Shown piece after piece: positions 46,112 to 54,389 of a stretch of DNA of 64,000 nt. A program made the position numbers and the translations under genes. The DNA is from Bacteroidota bacterium. Its GTDB lineage: Bacteria; Bacteroidota; Bacteroidia; Chitinophagales; Saprospiraceae. The notes beneath the pieces were generated by a model. It had not been told where the DNA came from, ran no database searches, and was given only the letters and a program-made list of their open reading frames with translations. The stretch is taken from positions 1-64,000 of the forward strand of contig JAIUPL010000015.1 of the NCBI GenBank assembly GCA_020160935.1. The letters run 5' to 3'. Every line of letters begins with the position of its first letter. Within the stretch, counting starts at the first letter, position 1.

Positions 46112-47140
46112 TTACCTCAAATTCCCCTTGATACGGGTCGGAATAGTGGCCCCGTCGCCGATGGTATTGAAAAATTTATCGAGGTAGGCTTTCATGTAAT
46201 CCCTGCTTTTAGGTGTCAGCAATGCGTTGTCGCACATGGCCATAAGCGAGGTATGTGTTTTCATAAACACTTGCCAGGCATTTTGCAGAGACGCATCTGA
46301 AATACCTTCTGCCAGCAGCAGGCGCTCGCGTACATTGCTCAGCCCCGTGTGTTTGCTGGGTATGGCGTAAGGCGCATTGACCAGTCCTGAAAAATCAAAA
46401 TCATAAGGTATGACCCGAATTTTCCCGCCGCTATTCGGACGCAGGCAATACACATTGCGCACCTCTGAAATGGCCCAGTCTGTATTTCCGATCATAAACT
46501 GGAACAAGGCATTCAGTGCAGCCTGCTGGGCATCCACGCTATCGGGTGGCAGGTTGTAATCCTGCACAAGTTTGCCTTCGAGGCGTGCAGCCACCTGTTC
46601 CTCATGTTCCACGAGCAGGGCATATACAGGCGGAAGTGTTTTTTCCACGTGCTTGTCGTGGAAAGTGATCCGCACCAATCGTGCCCGCACGCTATATTCC
46701 GGGTTCAACAGTTCGAACATCCGGTATGCCACATATTCGCGCAACAGAAGCGTCTGACTTTCCGGGTCATCGAAGCAAGGCACGGCAATCTTTACCTCGT
46801 TCAGGGTGTCGAGCCCGGCGGCACGCAGTTCTTTTTTGCGGAATTTCATTTTCATGGGCGGCACATCGCAGGTGCGGCGGCGGTATTTTCCACGTGGGCG
46901 AACTTCTACGCCAAACATTTTTCCGGCCGAGGTGGTCAGCGATCCGGGGAAATACTGGTTCGTGTTTTTATTGTTAATCAGTTCGGTCAGATCGAGTTCG
47001 ATGCTCAGGTCATTGCTTTCTTCAGAGGTCAGGTAATCAAAAACGCTGGTGGTGTTGTGTGGGGCGCCGGCAAACAGATGGTGGTTTTGGTTGCTGAAAA
47101 TCAGCAAAAAAAGGCTGAGAAAAATTGTTTTCGCGTTCAT
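46112..47140 (-). CDS. Secreted protein, CotH/HipA-like kinase fold suspected
   Basis: 342 residues from the ATG before a signal peptide (LFLLIFSNQNHHLFAG). The segment GNTDWAISEVRNVYCLRP followed by IRVIPYDFDFSG resembles the GNxDW and DFDxS motifs of CotH-like secretory-pathway kinases, although the overall sequence was not confidently assigned. If so it would phosphorylate or bind exported proteins. It is transcribed away from the ECF sigma factor gene. Confidence 0.6.
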   Translation of the reverse strand: MNAKTIFLSLFLLIFSNQNHHLFAGAPHNTTSVFDYLTSEESNDLSIELDLTELINNKNTNQYFPGSLTTSAGKMFGVEVRPRGKYRRRTCDVPPMKMKFRKKELRAAGLDTLNEVKIAVPCFDDPESQTLLLREYVAYRMFELLNPEYSVRARLVRITFHDKHVEKTLPPVYALLVEHEEQVAARLEGKLVQDYNLPPDSVDAQQAALNALFQFMIGNTDWAISEVRNVYCLRPNSGGKIRVIPYDFDFSGLVNAPYAIPSKHTGLSNVRERLLLAEGISDASLQNAWQVFMKTHTSLMAMCDNALLTPKSRDYMKAYLDKFFNTIGDGATIPTRIKGNLR

Positions 47141-47443
47141 AGCAGGAGTGTGGTGGTGTTTTGTCTGGATAAATAATGCACAATGCCTCCGGCCGCTGGA
47201 GAGCGGCAGGCACAAGGGTGCTATACATGCTGTAGATTTGGTAGATCCCGGTAGGGCCGAATGTTTGAGGGCGCGCCTGAGGGAGAAGAAAGTGCAGAAA
47301 TAGACAGGACGGCAGCGCGGTACGTTGCAGGGCTATGTGTTAAAATTTTGACGAGTCGAAAAAAAATAATCGGGGTGTCTTCGCGCCAAAATGTTTACTT
47401 TGCACATCTGCCTACCGGAATCCTTTTAACACACATTCTACGC
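47141..47443. other. Intergenic region between divergent genes
   Basis: About 300 bp holding the promoters of both neighbours. TTTACTTTGC at about 47392 resembles a -7 element for the sigma factor gene but is one base short of TAnnTTTG. A GGCCGCTGGAGAGCGGC hairpin is also present. No further gene seen. Confidence 0.4.
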
Positions 47444-47971
47444 GTGACGGAAAGCATATTGATAGAAAAACTCCGGGAACAAGATCGTGCTGCCCAAAAA
47501 TGGCTGTACGACCGCTATTCTCCGCTGATGTTTTCCGTTTGCCGGCGTTATTTGCGCAGCGTGGAAGATGCGGAAGAAGCATTGGTGAGTGGATTTTACA
47601 AGGTATTTTCGCAGATCGAACACTTCGCCAGTGCCGGCAGTTTTGAAGGCTGGATTCGCCGTATCATGGTGAATGAATCGCTGATGATGCTTCGAAAAAA
47701 ACAGCCGCTGGTATTTCCAGGTGAAGAAAGTGCTTTCCCCGATCGTGCCGACGGTTTCAGTGTGGATGCAGAACTGAGCGCCCGTGAAATTCTGGATTTG
47801 CTGGATCAGTTGCCTCCCGGCTATCGAACAGTCTTCAACCTGTATGTGCTGGAGGGTTTCAAACACCAGGAAATTGCCGACATGCTGGGTATCAGTATCA
47901 ATACCAGCAAAAGCCAGTTGATTCTGGCCAAGGAGAAACTGAGGAATTTGTTGAAAACAAAAGGATATTGA
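47444..47971 (+). CDS. ECF-type RNA polymerase sigma factor
   Basis: 175 residues from a GTG start giving VTESILIEKLREQDRAA; in-frame codons further upstream cover the presumed promoter. Sigma region 2 is seen in AAQKWLYDRYSPLMFSVCRRY and the DAEEALVSGFYKVF segment. Region 4 is seen in LDQLPPGYRTVFNLYVLEGF followed by HQEIADMLGISINTSKSQ, a helix-turn-helix. It directs polymerase to a small regulon. The only nearby regulator candidate is the 71-residue membrane protein 280 bp downstream. Confidence 0.92.
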   Translation: MTESILIEKLREQDRAAQKWLYDRYSPLMFSVCRRYLRSVEDAEEALVSGFYKVFSQIEHFASAGSFEGWIRRIMVNESLMMLRKKQPLVFPGEESAFPDRADGFSVDAELSAREILDLLDQLPPGYRTVFNLYVLEGFKHQEIADMLGISINTSKSQLILAKEKLRNLLKTKGY

Positions 47972-47981
47972 GGGAGGGATG

Positions 47982-48236
47982 AGTTATGAGTTATGAGTTA
48001 TGAGTTGTGGTGCTGTACGTCTGGTCTTTGGAGTGAATGAAAAAAATCCCTTACCCCGAGCCTCCAATATCAACCCTCATCAACCCTATCAACCTCATCA
48101 ACCTCATCAACCCTATCAACCTCATCAACCTTATCAACCCTCATCAACCCTATCAACCTCATCAACCTTATCAACACTTATCAACCCTATCAACCTCATC
48201 AACCCTATCAACCCTCATCCCCCCCATCAACCATTT
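47982..48236. repeat. Hybrid repeat element E15 (GAGTTAT start, TCAACC array)
   Basis: Three GAGTTAT words as in element E5 lead into a middle segment related to element E11 (TTACCCCGAGCC). From 48061 about 18 copies of TCAACCC/TCAACC words (9-10 bp) follow. The two sides are not complementary. It resembles a recombinant of two element types. It lies between the sigma factor and the small membrane protein gene. Confidence 0.8.
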
Positions 48237-48252
48237 ACCAACCGCAGCAACA

Positions 48253-48468
48253 ATGCCCGACATATTTGACCTTTTCAAGGAAAATGAGGAAAAACTCCAC
48301 GAACGGCCGGCTGAGAAAGTCTGGCAGAAACTGGAGAAAAAACTCGACAAAACGCGCCGCCCCCGGCGCAGGGGTATCCGTTTTTTGCAGCCGGTAACGG
48401 TGGTGCTAATTCTTTTCCTGTTGTTGCTGGCGGCGGTGATGGTGTGGTATGTGACGCATAAGGGTTGA
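48253..48468 (+). CDS. Small membrane protein, possible anti-sigma partner
   Basis: 71 residues from the ATG after the repeat array. A charged N-terminal region (about 1-45, with EEKLHERPAEKVWQKLEKKL) is followed by one membrane span (about 47-66) and a short tail. The form, a cytoplasmic helix plus one span downstream of an ECF sigma factor, fits a minimal anti-sigma or sigma-associated protein, but no zinc motif or known domain is present. The TGA stop lies inside the GGGTTGAG word of element E16. Confidence 0.6.
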   Translation: MPDIFDLFKENEEKLHERPAEKVWQKLEKKLDKTRRPRRRGIRFLQPVTVVLILFLLLLAAVMVWYVTHKG

Positions 48469-48581
48469 GAGGTTGAGGGTTGAGAAGTTGAGACATTTAC
48501 GTTTGGCATTCTTTATTGAGCGGCCGAAAGTAAATGTCTCAACTTCTCAACCCTCAACTTCTCAACTTCTCAACCCTCAAC
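48462..48581. repeat. Inverted-repeat element E16 (GTTGAG words)
   Basis: The left arm holds GGGTTGAGAGG and AGAAGTTGAGACATTTAC, and the right arm their complements. The central 57 nt, from GTTGAGACATTTAC to GTAAATGTCTCAAC, match the centre of element E17 in reverse orientation with about six differences. The motif TTTCGGCCGCTCA lies on the minus strand (48529-48517). Confidence 0.92.
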
Positions 48582-48669
48582 AACATTATCAACAGATAAC
48601 CAAGAATAAGTACCTTGCGGCCGATTTCACCAGGTGGCTCTTCTCCACCGCTAATTGTCTGCTACAACC

Positions 48670-50895
48670 ATGGCAAAATCCGGCAAGCCCAATCCAAAAC
48701 CCGGCCAACGCACATCTGCTCCCAAAACGAGTTCTGCTTCCGTCTCCCGACAGGAACCCAAAGATTACCTGGAGCGTCCTTCCGTGGCCACGCCGCAGGA
48801 CGCACTGCTACGCAAAATATTCTGGGGAGTAGCGGCTGCAGGTCTGTTGATCCTCTTTGTGCTGTCGCTGGGCTCGGGTATAAATGCCGACGATAAATTT
48901 CAGGTGGACTACTCCCAGAAACTGGTCAATTACTACGGAACATTTGGGAAAGACACCACTGCACTGCACATCCCGGAAGGCAATATGCACTTGTATGGCG
49001 GCTTTTTTGAAGTCGTGACGGGTTTTGCCAACAAAGCCTTCGGCCTGCAACCCACCGACCTCGGTTATCACCAGGTACGGCATGCTTCCAGCGCCATCCT
49101 CGGCTGGGCAGCCATCCTTTGTGCGGGCTTGCTGGCGGCCTTGATTGCCGGATGGAGAGCAGGTATTATCACCTTGATTATCATGCTGTTATCTCCACGT
49201 TTTGTGGGCGATTCGCTCATGAATCCCAAGGACATTCCATTTGCAGCGGGCTATATCATGGCGATGTACAACATGGCAGTCGTGCTGCAAAAACTGCCCG
49301 AAGTGCGGCGCTGGAATCTTATTGGCATGGTAGCCGGTCTGGGCATTTCGTTGGGTATCCGAGCGGGCGGTTTGTTGTCGTTCGCCATATTGTTCCTGTT
49401 TGCTGGTTTGCATTTTCTGTTGAAAAACGGTGGTTTGCGCGCCCTGTCCAATGGCCCTGCGTTGAAAAAATACGCCACCATTGTGCTGGGAACTGCAGCA
49501 GCCGGATATGTTTTTGCTCTCTTTTTCTGGCCTTATGCACTCCAGAGTCCGTTTAAAAACCCTTTTGTGGCCCTGTCGAAATTTGCCGACCTCGAAGTAA
49601 AAATCCGGGTACTTTTTGACGGCGTCAACCAGATGTCGGACAAAACGCCCTGGTTTTATGCGGTGAAATGGATCGCGTATACCATTCCACTCGCTGCCCT
49701 GGCGGGTTTTCTGGGAAGCCTGCTGCTTGCCCCGCGACTGCTGAAGCGCTACCAGCCTTTGTGGGTCACGATGGTCTTTTTTGCAGGCATTTTCCCGGTG
49801 TTCTATGTGATTTACAAAAATTCGGTGATCCACGACGGATGGCGCCACCTTACGTTTGCCTATCCTGGTATGGCCATTGCAGCGGGTTTGTTCTGGAATG
49901 AACTGGCAGAATTTTTTGCCGAAAAGAAATATGTGCAATGGGCCGTGTATGGCGTGTTGGCACTCACACTGGCCGATGCGGGTGCATTTATTGCCGCCAA
50001 TCCGAAAATGCCGTATGTGTATTTCAATCCAATTGTCGGGGGCACAAAAGGCGCTTACGGTACCTACGAAACCGACTATTGGGGCGTGAGTGTGCGCCAG
50101 GGACTTGAATGGATGGAACAACAGGGCATCCTGAAACCCGACATGCCCGAAACGGTCATCATTGCCACCAATATGTACTATTCGGCTAAACAACTCACGG
50201 CCAAATATGGCGACAGGGTGAAAATCAAGTACCTGAAATGGGAAAAACGCTGCGATGACGCCTGGGATTACGCCCTCTACCCCACCCGATTCCTGGACGG
50301 CACGACCTTGAAAAAAGGCTTCTGGCCCCCCGACAATGCCGTTCATATCGTCACGGCAGGTGGGGCGCCAATTCTGGCTGTATTAAAAGACAATGGTCGC
50401 AATTGTGCCCTCGGCATAGCGGCTTCCAAAATCAGCGATTGGCCGAATTGCATCGAACGGCTCCGCGCAGAGGTAGCCAATGTGTCCGATAACGACCTCG
50501 CATGGACCAATCTGGCGCAGGCGTACCTCAATACCAACCAACTGGAAGAAGCCAGGGCAGCTGTGGAAAAAACGCTGGAAATCAACCCGGATGATACCCA
50601 GGGCAACAACCTGCTCGGCTTGTACTGGATTCAGAAAGAAGACATCGGTCGCGCCAAATCACAATTCCAGGACGCTGTCAAAAAAGAACCCAGCAACGCC
50701 ATTGCCTGGTATTACCTCGGGCTGATTGCCTACAACCAGAACGAGATACAGTTGGCCCTCAACAACCTCATGCAGGCCATCAAAGCCTCGCCCAATTTGA
50801 AACAGGCTTATCAGTTGTCGGCAAAGATTTATGAAGAACAAGGCGATCTGGATGCCGCCAGCCGGTTCAAGGCGGCACTTTCACAAATGAAATAA
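48670..50895 (+). CDS. Multi-spanning glycosyltransferase-like protein with C-terminal TPRs
   Basis: 741 residues from the ATG giving MAKSGKPNPK. A basic, Pro/Ser-rich N-terminal tail (1-45) is followed by about ten membrane spans (50-450), with early acidic residues after span 1 (NADDKFQVDY) and RFVGDSLMNPKDIP. This fits the GT39/ArnT-type C-superfamily layout. The last 150 residues contain three tetratricopeptide repeats (NLAQAYLNTNQLEEARAAV and two more). It probably transfers a sugar from a lipid carrier; acceptor unknown. The methyltransferase 27 bp downstream is likely in the same operon. Confidence 0.78.
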   Translation: MAKSGKPNPKPGQRTSAPKTSSASVSRQEPKDYLERPSVATPQDALLRKIFWGVAAAGLLILFVLSLGSGINADDKFQVDYSQKLVNYYGTFGKDTTALHIPEGNMHLYGGFFEVVTGFANKAFGLQPTDLGYHQVRHASSAILGWAAILCAGLLAALIAGWRAGIITLIIMLLSPRFVGDSLMNPKDIPFAAGYIMAMYNMAVVLQKLPEVRRWNLIGMVAGLGISLGIRAGGLLSFAILFLFAGLHFLLKNGGLRALSNGPALKKYATIVLGTAAAGYVFALFFWPYALQSPFKNPFVALSKFADLEVKIRVLFDGVNQMSDKTPWFYAVKWIAYTIPLAALAGFLGSLLLAPRLLKRYQPLWVTMVFFAGIFPVFYVIYKNSVIHDGWRHLTFAYPGMAIAAGLFWNELAEFFAEKKYVQWAVYGVLALTLADAGAFIAANPKMPYVYFNPIVGGTKGAYGTYETDYWGVSVRQGLEWMEQQGILKPDMPETVIIATNMYYSAKQLTAKYGDRVKIKYLKWEKRCDDAWDYALYPTRFLDGTTLKKGFWPPDNAVHIVTAGGAPILAVLKDNGRNCALGIAASKISDWPNCIERLRAEVANVSDNDLAWTNLAQAYLNTNQLEEARAAVEKTLEINPDDTQGNNLLGLYWIQKEDIGRAKSQFQDAVKKEPSNAIAWYYLGLIAYNQNEIQLALNNLMQAIKASPNLKQAYQLSAKIYEEQGDLDAASRFKAALSQMK

Positions 50896-50922
50896 ACGGC
50901 CCACAACTCAACGCTTAATACA

Positions 50923-51756
50923 TTGAACTTCAAACTTTTATTCCCGACTTTTCGCAATCGCTATCAGTTTGTATCGGGACGTTTAAAAAAATATGCTGCT
51001 CAGGGAGATGGCAGGGAGGCCGGGTTCGGAACCGCACTCAATCTGGGCACCGGCGAAGGCGACTACGACCGCATGATCGCCCGATACTGTACCGATGTCA
51101 TCGGCTGCGACGTGAATGAAGAAGACCTCGCACACGCCCGCATGCTCAACAAGGGGGTGATGAACCTGCGCTACGAGCCCAACAACGCACTTGCGCTCAC
51201 CTATGTGGATGCTTCGTTCGACTTGATCGTTTCCTGCGAAGTAATTGAACACGTAGGCGACCCGGCACAAATGATCCGGGAGATGTTTCGGGTGCTGCGC
51301 CCGGGCGGAACGGTGATTATGACGTTTCCCAGCCGCGAATTCCCCATTACCTACGACCCCGTCAACCGGTTCTGGCAATGTTTCAGAAAACCGGCCGACC
51401 GCGAATTTCTGATTTCCCAGGGCGCTTATGCTTTCGGGCACGACTATCTGATCGGGTCGGCTGATTTTAAAAAATGGGCGCAGGAAACTGGCTTTCAAAT
51501 TATTGAATTTCAAGGACTTAGCCGTCACCTGGTTGGACTGCTGGAAGTGTACTGGACGGGTATTGCCCAGAGTATTTTCAAAAAAAATGCCCGCAACGTG
51601 GATACGGATAAAGGCACCAACCTTACCGTACGGCCCGCTTCCACATCCGAACCTGCCCTCGGAATCGTTACTGACATCATTCTGTGGATCGATCGTACTC
51701 TGTTTGGCTGGACCAGCAGGAGCGTGGGGAAAGGAGTGGTTTTGAGGAAGGGTTGA
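50923..51756 (+). CDS. Class I SAM-dependent methyltransferase
   Basis: 277 residues, with a TTG start giving MNFKLLFPTFRNRY; no ATG fits better. LNLGTGEGDYDRMI is the glycine-rich SAM loop, GCDVNEEDL the acidic ribose contact, and FDLIVSCEVIEHV the post-motif strand typical of lipid or sugar methyltransferases. The substrate is unknown, but the operon context with a membrane glycosyltransferase suggests lipid or glycan modification. The TGA stop is inside the first GGGTTGAGG word of element E17. Confidence 0.85.
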   Translation: MNFKLLFPTFRNRYQFVSGRLKKYAAQGDGREAGFGTALNLGTGEGDYDRMIARYCTDVIGCDVNEEDLAHARMLNKGVMNLRYEPNNALALTYVDASFDLIVSCEVIEHVGDPAQMIREMFRVLRPGGTVIMTFPSREFPITYDPVNRFWQCFRKPADREFLISQGAYAFGHDYLIGSADFKKWAQETGFQIIEFQGLSRHLVGLLEVYWTGIAQSIFKKNARNVDTDKGTNLTVRPASTSEPALGIVTDIILWIDRTLFGWTSRSVGKGVVLRKG

Positions 51757-51978
51757 GGAGTTGAGGAGTTGATAAGGGTTGAGGGGTTTATAAGGGTTGA
51801 GGAGTTGAGGAGTTGATAAGGGTTGAGGGGTTGAGGGGTTGAGAGGTTGAGACACTTACTTTCGGCTGCACGATAAAGAATGCTAAAAGTAAATGTCTCA
51901 ACTCCTCAACTCCTCAACCTCTCAACTCCTCTACCTCTCAACTCCTCTACTTCCCCCCCCTCATCAACTTTTATCAAC
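51750..51978. repeat. Inverted-repeat element E17 (GTTGAGGAG words)
   Basis: A long left side of GTTGAGGAG and GTTGATAAGG words and a right side of CTCCTCAAC and CTCTCAAC words flank a core homologous to element E16 but inverted. Core motif TTTCGGCTGCAC at 51860-51871. Outer words are only partly in register. It links the methyltransferase stop to about 55 bp before the carboxyltransferase ATG. Confidence 0.9.
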
Positions 51979-52033
51979 CCCAAAAACAAAAACATCTATA
52001 TTTCTATATATTTGCAGTCCTAATACTTTTTCC

Positions 52034-53575
52034 ATGGATCAAAAAATTACCTTACTGGAGTCCAAAATTGCTGAATCCGCTTTGGGCGGTGGCATAAAAC
52101 GTATTGAAGCACAGCACAAAAAAGGGAAATTGACCGCCCGCGAACGGATACATTTCCTGCTGGACGAAGGCTCTTTTGAAGAAATTGGCGCACTGGTGAC
52201 CCACCGTTCTACCGATTTCGGTATGGAAGAGCAGGTGTTTTTAGGCGATGGTGTCGTAACCGGATTTGGCGCCATTCATGGCAGGCTGGTCTATGTTTTC
52301 GCACAGGATTTCACCGTATTCGGAGGTTCTTTGTCCGAAACACACGCGGAAAAAATATGCCGAATCATGGACCTGGCTATCAAGAATGGCGCACCCATGA
52401 TTGGTCTCAACGACTCCGGCGGCGCTCGCATCCAGGAAGGGGTGAACTCGCTGGGCGGTTATGCCGATATATTTTACCGAAATGTGCAAGCCAGTGGCGT
52501 AGTACCACAAATATCGGCCATCCTCGGCCCCTGTGCCGGCGGTGCGGTGTACAGTCCGGCCATGACCGATTTTATCATGATGGTGGAAGGCAGTTCGTAT
52601 ATGTTCGTGACAGGCCCCAACGTGGTAAAAACCGTTACCAACGAGGAAGTAACTTCCGAAGAACTTGGCGGCGCCAGCACCCATGCCTCCAAATCGGGCG
52701 TCACACACCTCGTGGCGGCCAACGATGTGGACTGTATCGACAAAATTCGCCGCCTGCTATCCTATATTCCGCAAAACTGCGAAGACAAGGTGCCACTTCT
52801 GCCCTACACCCTGGGCGATGAATACCGCGACCATCTCAATGAAATTATCCCGGAAAGCGCCAACCAGCCTTACGACATCAAGGAAGTGATTGCAGGTATC
52901 GTCGATACCGATTCGTTTTTTGAAATCCAGGAGCAATATGCCGAAAATATCGTGATCGGTTTTGCCCGACTCGCCGGCCGCAGCATCGGTATCGTAGCCA
53001 ACCAACCGATGAACCTGGCCGGGGTATTAGATGTCAATTCTTCCAAAAAAGGTGCGCGCTTCGTGCGTTTCTGCGATTGTTTCAATATTCCCTTGCTGGT
53101 GCTGGAAGATGTGCCCGGTTTCTTGCCCGGCACCGACCAGGAATGGAACGCCATTATCACCAACGGCGCAAAACTCTTATACGCATTTTCGGAAGCCAGC
53201 GTGCCACGTATTACCGTCATTACCCGCAAAGCATACGGTGGCGCGTACGACGTGATGAACTCCAAGCACATCGGCGCCGATATGAACTATGCCTGGCCGA
53301 CTGCAGAAATCGCGGTAATGGGCGCAAAAGGCGCTTCTGAAATCATTTTCAAAAAGGAAATCGAGGCAGCCGACAACCCGGCTGAAAAACTGCTCGAAAA
53401 AGAACGCGAATACGCCGACACTTTCGCCAATCCATACCGGGCCGCCGCTCGTGGATTTATCGACGAGGTGATCCACCCGCGCGAAACACGCCGCAAACTC
53501 ATCAAGGCGTTTGCCATGCTCGAACACAAGGTAGTGAACCGGCCCCGGAGAAAACACGGGAATGTACCTTTGTGA
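52034..53575 (+). CDS. Acyl-CoA carboxylase carboxyltransferase (propionyl-CoA type beta chain)
   Basis: 513 residues from the ATG giving [10 protein letters not shown]; 47 in-frame codons upstream are repeat-derived and rejected. Both crotonase-type halves are present: [28 protein letters not shown] and [15 protein letters not shown] in the first, [17 protein letters not shown] and [15 protein letters not shown] in the second. It transfers carboxyl groups from biotin to acyl-CoA, probably propionyl- or acetyl-CoA. It may work with AccB/AccC at 30 kb or with a separate biotin subunit elsewhere. The TGA stop sits in the GTGAGTG repeat. Confidence 0.93.
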   Translation: MDQKITLLESKIAESALGGGIKRIEAQHKKGKLTARERIHFLLDEGSFEEIGALVTHRSTDFGMEEQVFLGDGVVTGFGAIHGRLVYVFAQDFTVFGGSLSETHAEKICRIMDLAIKNGAPMIGLNDSGGARIQEGVNSLGGYADIFYRNVQASGVVPQISAILGPCAGGAVYSPAMTDFIMMVEGSSYMFVTGPNVVKTVTNEEVTSEELGGASTHASKSGVTHLVAANDVDCIDKIRRLLSYIPQNCEDKVPLLPYTLGDEYRDHLNEIIPESANQPYDIKEVIAGIVDTDSFFEIQEQYAENIVIGFARLAGRSIGIVANQPMNLAGVLDVNSSKKGARFVRFCDCFNIPLLVLEDVPGFLPGTDQEWNAIITNGAKLLYAFSEASVPRITVITRKAYGGAYDVMNSKHIGADMNYAWPTAEIAVMGAKGASEIIFKKEIEAADNPAEKLLEKEREYADTFANPYRAAARGFIDEVIHPRETRRKLIKAFAMLEHKVVNRPRRKHGNVPL

Positions 53576-53602
53576 GTGGTGAGTGGTGAGTGGTGAGAGA
53601 TA
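53572..53602. repeat. Solo repeat arm (GTGAGTG words)
   Basis: GTGAGTGGTGAGTGGTGAG starts within the stop codon of the carboxyltransferase. No partner arm is present. Confidence 0.75.
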
Positions 53603-53645
53603 AAATTAAAATCGTAAGGGGCAAATGGCAAATTTCGGGTACAAA

Positions 53646-53691
53646 ATAGCCCTGAAAGGGCGTATTCAATAGCCCAGGGCAACGCCCTGGG
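53646..53691. repeat. 46-bp double-hairpin repeat, copy 2
   Basis: One base different from the copy at 14243-14288. Same two palindromes GCCCTGAAAGGGC and CCCAGGGCAACGCCCTGGG. It lies in the gap before the copper regulator gene. Confidence 0.85.
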
Positions 53692-53747
53692 TATCTACCC
53701 CAAACCCGAAAAAACCTGAACATATCGCCTCCCCAAGTCCACAAAAC

Positions 53748-54314
53748 ATGACAACGCTGTACATCAAAAATATGGTTTGCCAGCGCTGCATCCTCATCGT
53801 GGAGCAGGTATTGCAGAAAAATGGCATTCAACCTGTCCAGGTGGAACTGGGAGAAGTGATCCTTTCGGATTTTCCCAGCCCGGAACAAGAACAAAAACTC
53901 CGCGCCGAACTGAGCAGCCTCGGCTTTGAATGGCTCGACGACCAGCGCAGCCAACTCATTGAACAGGTCAAAACCTTTTTGATTTCAAAGGTGCAGTCTG
54001 GCGAATTACCAGAAGATTTCAGCCTGGTTAAAGCCGTGAGTGAGGCATTTCACCGCGACTATTCTTCCATTTCCAAACTGTTTTCCGAACTGGAAGGCAT
54101 CACCATGGAGCATTTTTTCATATTGCAAAAAACGGAAAAAGTGAAGGAATGGCTGGTGTACAACGAACTTTCCTTGTCGGAAATCGCTTTTCGGCTGGGC
54201 TACAACAGCGTCGCATATCTAAGCAGTCAGTTTAAAAAAACCACCGGCATGACACCCAGCACATTCAAGGCCAATCATCGTGGTCGCCGCAAAGCGCTCG
54301 ATCAAGTCCATTAA
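53748..54314 (+). CDS. HMA-AraC fusion regulator, probable copper sensor
   Basis: 188 residues. The N-terminal 70 residues look like a heavy-metal-associated domain with MVCQRC (C11 and C14), normally the copper site of chaperones and CopA. The C-terminal 100 residues are an AraC-type double helix-turn-helix (SLSEIAFRLGYNSVAYLSSQ, then FKKTTGMTPSTFK). It is encoded 75 bp upstream of copA, which suggests that it senses copper through the Cys pair and controls the copA unit. Direct evidence for metal binding is lacking. Confidence 0.82.
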   Translation: MTTLYIKNMVCQRCILIVEQVLQKNGIQPVQVELGEVILSDFPSPEQEQKLRAELSSLGFEWLDDQRSQLIEQVKTFLISKVQSGELPEDFSLVKAVSEAFHRDYSSISKLFSELEGITMEHFFILQKTEKVKEWLVYNELSLSEIAFRLGYNSVAYLSSQFKKTTGMTPSTFKANHRGRRKALDQVH

Positions 54315-54389
54315 TTCGCAACTCTTACCCAATATTTCGTAAGCAAACAGGTCACGCTGGCCCTCAACTTTGCAGCATAATTTTTGATC

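Noticed and set aside
47982-48236. CRISPR-like array
   Set aside because: Units are 9-10 bp with no spacers, and no cas gene is present.
48037-48252. N-terminal extension of the small membrane protein through the TCAACC array
   Set aside because: The residues are an INP/LIN repeat from the DNA array; the ATG at 48253 starts a normal helical region.
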